Shown here: positions 58,801 to 64,000 of the stretch, in pieces
How the letters are laid out: every line of letters begins with the position of its first letter
Numbering within the stretch: position 1 is the first letter of the stretch
Program-made: the position numbers and the translations under genes
The notes under the pieces: generated by a model
Seen by the model: only the letters and a program-made list of their open reading frames with translations
Database searches by the model: none
Told to the model about the DNA's origin: nothing
NCBI GenBank assembly: GCA_947579605.1
Contig: OX388311.1
Location: 31,560,951 to 31,624,950 of the forward strand
DNA: 64,000 nucleotides
Direction of reading: 5' to 3'
Source: Athripsodes cinereus
Taxonomy: Eukaryota > Arthropoda > Insecta > Trichoptera > Leptoceridae

Positions 58801-61800
58801 AGTGTTACACCTAGATATTTTGCTGTATCACTCCATTCTACAACAGCTCCATCTAGAAAGATTTCCTTGGTGTTTTGGAGTTTCTTTTTGTTTGTGAATG
58901 GTACTAATGTGGTTTTTCCTGAATTCAATTTCAGCCCCACAGATAAGCACCATCTTCTTGTAAGTTCTAATGCACTCTGCATTAAATCACATAGTAAACT
59001 TACACAGATAGGCATACACTTATTTTTTAAGTTAGAGTTTAGCATTGACTGGAAGACGTTTCTCAGCAACAAGTCTGCCTTTTGACCTATTTTTGTTAAT
59101 TGTCACATTGAGTATTATTGTATATTAATGTAAAATTATGACTAGTAAAGATTTATTTATTATTTATTTATTTACATAATATAGTAACAACTGTTATCAA
59201 TTGAAAAAGTAATGTACAATGAGACATCCATATGATGAAATACTCCATCCCCTGGACAACAAATACATCTTCTTGTTCAGAGTTTAAAGCAGGGATGTTG
59301 CGAATATTCGCATCCGCATCCGCAAATGCGGAGCTTCCGCATGTATTTGGACATCTGCATCCGCATCCGCAATAATCGATGCGGATGTTCATGTTTCATG
59401 ATTAAATAAACTCGCGAAATATAATACCATACTTTAAATACAACCCGGAACTAGTTTTAGAAAATCAAAACTATAGGATCTATTATGATAAAACAAAAAT
59501 AAAATATAGAGAAATACATCATAATAGACCTGATTTAGAATTACATGATAAACAAATTAAAATTACGTAGGTATCTAATAGACATCGCTGTCCCAAATAA
59601 GCATAATATTCAAAACTGTCGCAGAAAAAATACAGAACTAGCAGGAGAAATAAAAAAAATTGGCATTCTATGTAGGTCGGTTTACATTATACCATTAGTT
59701 TTGTCAGCTACAGGGGTAGCTCCGAAAACTTTGATAAATAAATTGCAAAAATTAGATTCTTTATAGATATACATCCTATAAAAGAGAAAATTTAAATTTT
59801 AATAACAAATTTCACATTGACCTGATAAAGAAAATAATAAAATTACTGATAACACATTGTCGTCCAACTATACAATACAAAAATGGCTGTGTAATGTGTT
59901 TCCTTTATTGAATAGGAACAAATTAAGCAACAAAATTATATTTAGGGCCAATATTATAAAAGTACGTTAACTCAAGTTATTTTAATATGGTCCAAAATTT
60001 GATATAACTACTCGTTTTTCAGTGTTATAAACATCCGTTGATATTATTTCAGTAAAGTGTTACCATCGGCTTTAACTGGCCGACCGACCAGGGGTTAGTT
60101 TTGACGACTAGCATTGCTGTCTCACTATTTGCCTGAAGAGAGAAAGAAATAACAATAGATGAATCTACGCACGTGTTTTGTTAGGATATATTCTCATAGC
60201 ATCGCTGTCATTTACTCATTTGTTTTGTGTAAGTTATGAGATTTTTGCGTGAAGTTTTTATGAATGGGGAGCAGGTAGATAAAAGTGACAGGCAAGATCT
60301 TATGTGACCACCGGTTGAAAACAATGGGTACAGTAGGCAAAAATATTTCTTTTTGATGAATTGTCAAAATAGTTTTATAATACAGTGTCTAGTAGAATGT
60401 ACGAACAGATCGCCATCCGTTCGTAAAGTGTCGACATTCTTACGAATATTGGGTTCATTAGAATTACATGATAAACAAATTAAAATTACATAGGTATCTA
60501 ATAGACATCGCTGTCCCAAATAAGCATAATATTCAAAACTGTCGCAGAAAAAATACAGAACTAGCAGGAGAAATAAAAAAAATTGGCATTCTATGTAGGT
60601 CGGTTTACATTATACCATTAGTTTTGTCAGCTACAGGGGTAGCTCCGAAAACTTTGATAAATAAATTGCAAAAATTAGATTCACCGGTAAATTTATATAT
60701 TAAAATTCAAAAATCTATTAAAATAAATACTTGTAATATTGCAAGAAAATTTTTGAACACAGATATTTCAGGCACAATGCTGGTATTTTGAGCCCATGTT
60801 TTGAGCCTAATCCTTTGATATCCTGTATATCTGGATAGATGATTTTTTTCCGGCATTAGACTGTTAAGTTTTTGTATAATCATGACTGATCATATGGAGA
60901 CTTATCTGGTTGTATAATGCTGAGAAGTGTGGATGGCAATTTTTATAAAAACATGACTGGAATGGACATAGTCTTTTTAGGGGGTTAAATGAAATGTTAA
61001 AAATGTTGAGTAAAAACTATTTCAGAAATGTATGCGAAAGTTGTTAAAAAAATTAACAATTTTTACATGATAATCCAAAAACAGCGATGATGTGATGAGT
61101 AAAAAAAAATTTCCAATGTTGTTATTTCTTGCAAGTACAATAAAATATAATTACCGAAAAATTTGCTAGATTTCAAATATTATTTAAAACAACATCTTAC
61201 TTGCTACATTTCTATCTGATGACAAATTTATCTCTTTTCAACCAATGTGAAGTATTATACTATTTTCTTTGCACTCACCTATATTAAATTCGAAATTATC
61301 CAACCTGTATAATTGTTAAAACCAGACGCCACTTTCAGTTATGAAGAATAATATTTGAACCCTTTGTTAAAAAAAACGCCATCAGCAATCCTGTATTGTG
61401 GATGTGTTATTTGGTTTTGAGTAGAATGGAGCCCCTTAGTGTTCAATGGGGGCGCTAAAATCGTGTTTGCCAACTGGTTTGTAATGAAGATATTTGTGGA
61501 GCTCCAAAATTCAATCTTGCAAACGTATTTGGGATACATTTGTTAACATCAAAATGAAATTAAAAAAAATAGTTTTAATACCTACTCATTTTGGCGCCCC
61601 CTAATGCGGCGCCCGGGGACATATGTCCCCCCCTAGCTACGCCACTGCATAGGAACATTAGTGAAATGGAAAAGCTTGATTTATACTGGTGCATTATGCA
61701 TTAAGAAATGAAAGCAATATGTTGACATACCGTTTCACAGAAGCAACATAAATAAAAGGTACTGCAGAAGGGTCTATTGAGGAGAACACCGTCTGATTTA

Positions 61801-64000
61801 TGTTTATGAAAGTGCTCTAATATGGTTTTGGTGGAAGGCATAACATCACCACAGAAGCAAACCATCTCCATCTTGTTATAGTGCTCACAAATTCTCCTAA
61901 AATAAAGACAGTTACATTACTAACTAACTCTCATTCAATACTAATACAATATAAATAAATAGTTCAACTTCTTTATAAAAACAAAAGTAAATAGTAATTT
62001 AAATTAATAAACTTATGTTTGAACATCAATACTTGTCACATACTTATGTTCCTTGACTTCATTAAATCTCACAAAAAGCGCCGAACAAGCATCACATGAA
62101 AACAATAACTTGACTCTTGTCGCATCTACTCGGTCTGTGCTCATTACTGTCTCGTGTTTTTTTCGAAAGTGATCTTGAATCTGAAAAAGAAAAGACAAAT
62201 AATAAAATAAACAATTATGTAATCTTTTTTGTTATGGTACACACCTCTTTTATTATATCATTCTGAAATCCTTGTCACTCACACACACTTCTCAGCAATC
62301 TTCCTTCCAACACATACAATATACTCTCAATGTTATATCAACTTACTTGTGGTATATTGGAAAATGCTTGTGTGCAAGTGTCACATCTGTATACAAAATT
62401 ATAAGGGGAATGGTAAGTACTGTAGTGTAAATTCTTCATAACAGGATCTCTAAACAAGCATTCACATTTTGGACATTTGGTTCCATCAACTGATTCCTTG
62501 ATTATATAGTCTGTGAAGAGTGCAGGGTCTACTGTCACAACTTTATTTATTTCAACATCATAATTGTGTGAAGGTTCTACTGAAGCATTTCCTAATGAGA
62601 CTATGTCATTCCCTTCATCTTGATCATTATCTTTGCAGTTGATTTCATAGACAGGATCAGAAACTACTTCAAGTTCTGTGGTATTGTTATCACACTGTTG
62701 TATATCTGTATCTGTAGTTATATTGGCTTCATTGATTGAGATTAAGTCAGACATATTAAGATCGGGAGTTGTATCATTAAAGAATATTAAGTTATTGATG
62801 TTTATTGCACTTTGGTCCGCAAGTGAGTCTACTTGTGAAATGTTGTCTGAGGTGTTATTATTAGGTAAAGATATAGGTTCAATTACTTTGGTTTTTACTT
62901 TCACTTTGTTGTGTGTTTGAACATCATATACATCCTATAAAAGAGAAAATTTAAATTTTAATAACAAATTTCACATTGACCTGATAAAGAAAATAATAAA
63001 ATTACTGATAACACATTGTCGTCCAACTATACAATACAAAAATGGCTGTGTAATGTGTTTCCTTTATTGAATAGGAACAAATTAAGCAACAAAATTATAT
63101 TTAGGGCCAATATTATAAAAGTACGTTAACTCAAGTTATTTTAATATGGTCCAAAATTTGATATAACTACTCGTTTTTCAGTGTTATAAACATCCGTTGA
63201 TATTATTTCAGTAAAGTGTTACCATCGGCTTTAACTGGCCGACCGACCAGGGGCTAGTTTTGACGACTAGCATTGCTGTCTCACTATTTGCCTGAAGAGA
63301 GAAAGAAATAACAATAGATGAATCTACGCACGTGTTTTGTTAGGATATATTCTCATAGCATCGCTGTCATTTACTCATTTGTTTTGTGTAAGTTATGAGA
63401 TTTTTGCGTGAAGTTTTTATGAATGGGGAGCAGGTAGATAAAAGTGACAGGCAAGATCTTATGTGACCACCGGTTGAAAACAATGGGTACAGTAGGCAAA
63501 AATATTTCTTTTTGATGAACTGTCAAAATAGTTTTATAATACAGTGTCTAGTAGAATGTACGAACAGATCGCCATCCATTCGTAAAGTGTCGACATTCTT
63601 ACGAATATTGGGTTCCTCGTTTATAATTTCGGCCCTTAATGATTAGATACAATGGCATAGGCCCAATTGCCATTGAATTAATAATAAAACTGATCAATTC
63701 ATGAAACATTCTGATGAATAAAGTATTTCATCACCAAAGGCTACAGTATAAAACAACTGAATCTGTGGATTAAAAGTATAACTTACATTTTCAATTTTAT
63801 GTGCATCTAGATGAAACTTTTCAAGATGAGTCCCCATAATGCTCTTATATCTGGACACATATTCACAGAATGGGCAGTGTAAAAAGTTGTTCTTCCTATT
63901 AATTTCAATATTCAACACCATTTTGTCTGTATCGTCATCAGTGCAACCTCCAGTTAGATTCACAATCATATCTTGTGTAAATATCTTATCTCTCCCTTCA
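40853..64000 (-). CDS. Gene C: ZAD/C2H2 paralogue with giant intron 5, 5' partial
   Basis: Exons aligned to gene B: part of the ZAD exon (64000-63787, continuing past the window), 62934-62347, 62180-62044, 61896-61731, 41282-41201, then 40860 on. All splice sites are kept. Intron 5 spans 61730-41283, about 20.4 kb against 499 bp in genes A and B, because several transposons inserted there. The 62934 exon is one codon shorter than in B. In the 41282 exon the A-run after AGGAG is 9 instead of 8, a +1 shift that ends the frame at 40853 and removes the last 28 residues; the original stop is also TGG here. The ZAD/finger core is otherwise intact, so it may be a functional gene with altered tail or a fresh pseudogene. 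The 3' flank matches to about 40160. Confidence 0.75.
43693..46600 (+). mobile_element. RTE-like non-LTR retrotransposon
   Basis: A 12-bp target duplication GTTGTTCTTCGA flanks it (43681-43692 and 46601-46612), and it ends in a short TATATATA tail, as RTE-class elements end in microsatellite rather than poly(A). Two overlapping frames cover endonuclease and reverse transcriptase. The 5' end is probably slightly truncated because the first ATG is only two bases inside the element. Confidence 0.9.
43695..46585 (+). pseudogene. Endonuclease-reverse transcriptase ORF, frameshifted
   Basis: Frame one (43695-45974, 759 aa) has an AP-type endonuclease (ATWNVRTL at the N-terminus, ISEMRW, GDWNAVVG about residue 152, DSDHNMVV about 248), then RT blocks DGKAPGIDLIPSELL (about 474), FIDLEKAFDKV (about 605) and the catalytic YADD (about 705). 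A single-base shift near 45930 moves the remaining 217 codons (45932-46585, VYLGSRIN, TWTISKRESGR, RANWIGHNIRHP, GRGRPRDAY) to another frame. Domain order and tail are those of insect RTE-like elements often annotated as craniofacial development protein 2-like. Enzymatically complete except for the shift. Confidence 0.9.
47368..48061. mobile_element. 694-bp MITE, GGCCAATTCTGAATC ends
   Basis: GGCCAATTCTGAATC (47368-47382) is mirrored at 48047-48061. Further inside, TTAATGAACTAACTAA and TTAGTTAGTTCATTTTG recur as internal inverted copies near 47382-47397 and 47936-47952. Same family as 25298-25614. No long frame. Confidence 0.8.
48488..52220 (-). pseudogene. I-like ORF2: endonuclease, RT and RNase H, one frameshift
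   Basis: From ATG 52220 the main frame runs 1121 codons: endonuclease (ILQWNSRSAV, VMGDCNAHSSSWG, SSDHFPILI), RT (NSAPGEDLIPYSFI, AFLDINSAYDGV, catalytic QYADD about residue 660), and RNase H (LYTDGSK about 960, IFSDSLSL, WIPSHVGIAGNERAD about 1060). Near 48860 the frame is lost after KWFDSWQS and continues in another frame to 48488 with RLRIGHC and CKCGNEQETIDHVLFECP, the usual C-terminal Cys/His tail. ORF1 ends 28 bases inside ORF2, an overlap typical of these elements. Confidence 0.88.
52465..52767 (-). repeat. 3' LTR
   Basis: Sense strand begins TGTAGTGTTTGGAC and ends GTATACAATA. Preceded by the polypurine tract. Confidence 0.92.
52768..52778 (-). other. Polypurine tract
   Basis: TGAGGGGAGAG on the minus strand, abutting the 3' LTR; the expected plus-strand primer site. 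Confidence 0.8.
53063..55105 (-). CDS. Gag-protease protein with integrase remnants, 680 aa
   Basis: An intact frame. The N-terminal half is gag-like (FFKATQGHSENVKDFALRLR region), followed by two zinc knuckles near residues 268-300, the first with a short spacing (CFICKGNHYKSEC) and the second canonical (CRKCRSKGHLSENC). An aspartic protease follows, active site ILDSGAN near residue 331 and the flap partner IILGTDF. After about residue 450 the frame moves straight into the zinc-binding N-terminus of an integrase (YRDRIVIPESV, YFYWVNFNIDIE) and then its C-terminal tail (GTSVLVKDLRS, WKRHMDRIV). RT, RNase H and the integrase catalytic core are missing, apparently by two in-frame deletions. Confidence 0.85.
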   Translation of the reverse strand: MQLQGNPEDRGDWRRLSSAKSIFYSWLLLLVVFSEMTSRSLEPFCHKTMSWPSYRTRWENALLLNDESWTDVKKRAFFITSLSQGSFKLLSDLCFPASVEKQSYKELIQILNGYFKEEKSVFESREIFFKATQGHSENVKDFALRLRELSINCEFGTRLECNIKDLFIIGIRNKEIKQQLFLKCDKDKVSLNEAVALASSYEHILESKLEKEVENFEEISQISRRNNNNFSSSSSTDTDCKKNNRPSKFSRLNSNVNTSRYKHNKNVSCFICKGNHYKSECKFNREFFCRKCRSKGHLSENCYKIQGIYNSQDTENDFIKLNVRIENKNVECILDSGANISCISIQKLQEIFNENNIIEKCDEINLSTYSGHSLNVLGIKHCKINHNGMEKNIKFVVTESGNKIILGTDFMRRYNIGYKVHSTEGSELNKIVACKPIENIPNFSANASLACNVKQQKLDFVNKNNSFNSKLILERSKSDYTLEKVVKYVEKNNWPCKRQLNKSIAKLFNVKEHLTVYKGYLFYRDRIVIPESVKGIVINYLCKNYSVIGKMKSFVRSYFYWVNFNIDIENIVKNLVKKRNNNRCKCLHKCRYEKRYVNMETCKDSSRGLKFVSGRKKEFNLGTSVLVKDLRSEKMVLGKIEKVLGNTTFLIRIKGTGQLWKRHMDRIVVGSVHWDDSPSD
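55180..55420 (-). repeat. Minisatellite in the LTR-element leader
   Basis: Four or five imperfect units of roughly 50-60 bases, each with CTGCTGCTACCTGCAAC, CAACTGGCT and GAGACTCCTGTCTCC or variants, between the primer-binding site and the 680-codon frame. Confidence 0.75.
55510..55527 (-). other. Primer-binding site
   Basis: TGGCGCAGTTCGGTAGTT on the minus strand, two bases after the 5' LTR; begins TGG as complements of tRNA CCA ends do. Confidence 0.75.
55530..55832 (-). repeat. 5' LTR
   Basis: Identical by eye to 52465-52767; followed by the GGAAG target copy. Confidence 0.92.
57423..59072 (-). pseudogene. LOA/R1-like RT-RNase H fragment, 549 codons
   Basis: The intact frame starts within the C-terminal part of RT (SVGLKLNSGKTTLVPF, YLGVTLDKKL), passes through the thumb-like ITGAMRTCPTAAMEV, then RNase H (WYTDGSK, ILSDSQAAIKAL, WVPGHIGVEGNERADKLA) and ends with a CRFC-x-HLLAEC tail. 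Endonuclease and the RT catalytic centre are missing, so it is 5'-truncated and cannot move by itself. RNase H plus the AMRTCPTAA motif suggest LOA or a related group. Confidence 0.85.
59114..59289 (-). other. Displaced piece of gene C intron 5
   Basis: Reverse match to gene A intron positions about 2978-3141 (for example CCTGGACAACAAATACATCT), with a few changes. It separates the LOA-like insertion from the hAT-related patch. Confidence 0.85.
59290..59393. mobile_element. Truncated end of the GCGGATG hAT-type family
   Basis: Same terminus as the element at 34973-35576 (CAGGGATGTTGCGAATAT, CATCCGC repeats, ATGCGGATGTTCATG), but the sequence leaves the family after 59393. Confidence 0.85.
59520..59767 (+). 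pseudogene. C-terminal RT-associated fragment, copy 1
   Basis: The frame from 59545 reads LIDIAVPNKHNIQN, AGEIKKIGILC and IPLVLSATGVAPKTL, the tail found after reverse transcriptase in a class of invertebrate non-LTR elements. No RT core is present. It repeats at 60462-60685. Confidence 0.65.
59768..60456. repeat. 689-bp duplicate of gene C intron 2 (62927-63615)
   Basis: Direct copy at offset 3159, nearly identical (a few base changes noticed). It includes the exon 3 acceptor edge, intron sequence and most of the Harbinger-type MITE, but stops 20 bases before the MITE end. Confidence 0.92.
60457..60791 (+). pseudogene. C-terminal RT-associated fragment, copy 2
   Basis: Repeats copy 1 for about 225 bases with one change and then extends it by 34 codons (IKINTCNIARKFLNT), which looks like the natural continuation, so this copy is the longer one. 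Confidence 0.65.
60792..61647. mobile_element. Unassigned insertion ending in a hAT-like terminus
   Basis: No coding frame. The right edge CTAGCTACGCCACTG (61633-61647) is the inverse of CAGTGGCGTAGCTAG, a common hAT-like terminus, and gene C intron resumes at 61648. The opposite terminus was not found. Confidence 0.55.
63104..63635. mobile_element. 532-bp PIF/Harbinger-type MITE
   Basis: Ends GGGCCAATATTATAAA and, inverted, GGGCCGAAATTATAAA; TTA on both sides (63101-63103, 63636-63638). Genes A and B show the empty site ATATTTAATGATT in the same intron. TIR type and 3-bp TWA duplication fit Harbinger. Confidence 0.88.

Larger units (their letters stand above)
46989..59113 (-). mobile_element. 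5'-truncated LOA/R1-like retroposon, split by later insertions
   Basis: The gene C intron resumes on both sides (46959-46988 and 59114 on), so everything between entered at one point, with loss of about nine target bases. The element's own sequence is 59113-57347, then 48092-48062 and 47367-46989; the rest belongs to younger insertions. Retroposon orientation is minus, with the 3' end at 46989. No poly(A) was seen there. Confidence 0.7.

Noticed and set aside
58231..59085. Plus-strand 284-codon frame
   Set aside because: Shadow of the RT-RNase H fragment on the other strand.
59893..60461. Independent gene between the two RT-tail fragments
   Set aside because: The region is fully explained as a copy of gene C intron 2 with its MITE.

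Overview
The window looks like eukaryotic, intron-rich, AT-rich insect DNA, most likely from a moth or butterfly (inferred from the mix of THAP and ZAD zinc-finger genes, piggyBac, hAT and Harbinger miniature elements, and RTE-, I- and LOA-like retrotransposons). It has no bacterial operons, rRNA, CRISPR array or confident functional tRNA. The species cannot be named from the sequence alone.

The backbone is a cluster of paralogous multi-exon genes. When exons are joined by splice signals and phase, the full genes encode an N-terminal THAP domain, an acidic linker, a ZAD domain and five or six C2H2-type zinc fingers. Gene E (minus, 15166-5533) and gene B (plus, 17505-23563) form a divergent pair. 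Gene D (minus, 37777-30285) is a diverged complete paralogue. Gene A (plus, 357-3892) is an almost identical copy of B that enters the window inside an intron, so any THAP exons lie to the left. Gene C (minus, 64000-40853, 5' end outside the window) is a close relative whose intron 5 has grown from about 0.5 kb to about 20.4 kb by nested transposon insertion. A loose THAP-exon fragment and 287-bp tandem repeats (24028-25233) lie just after B.

Layout: 1-4351 gene A and flank (duplicated at 19672-24022); 4352-5532 A/E tail-to-tail spacer with a TIR element; 5533-15166 gene E; 15167-17504 divergent E/B spacer with a piggyBac-type end, a perfect palindrome and a hAT-type element; 17505-23563 gene B; 24028-25714 THAP fragments; 26300-29060 retroelement tail and a decayed piggyBac transposase; 30285-37777 gene D with several MITEs in introns; 37931-40150 MITE-rich spacer; 40150-64000 gene C with its nest.

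The nest inside C intron 5 can be dated by order. A TG...CA-ended element (41493-46958, 4-bp target duplication) contains an RTE-like retroposon (43693-46600, 12-bp duplication). Next to it a 5'-truncated LOA/R1-like retroposon (46989-59113) is split by a MITE and by an I-like retroposon (48106-57333, 13-bp duplication). The I-like element is itself split by an LTR element (52465-55832, 5-bp duplication, LTRs identical by eye). A hAT-related patchwork fills 59290-61647.

Functional reading (inference): THAP, ZAD and C2H2 modules are all associated with DNA binding or dimerisation, so these are probably nuclear DNA-binding regulators in a young, rapidly rearranging family. The near identity of A and B could also be an assembly duplication. 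All statements rest on reading the sequence; no database search was run.
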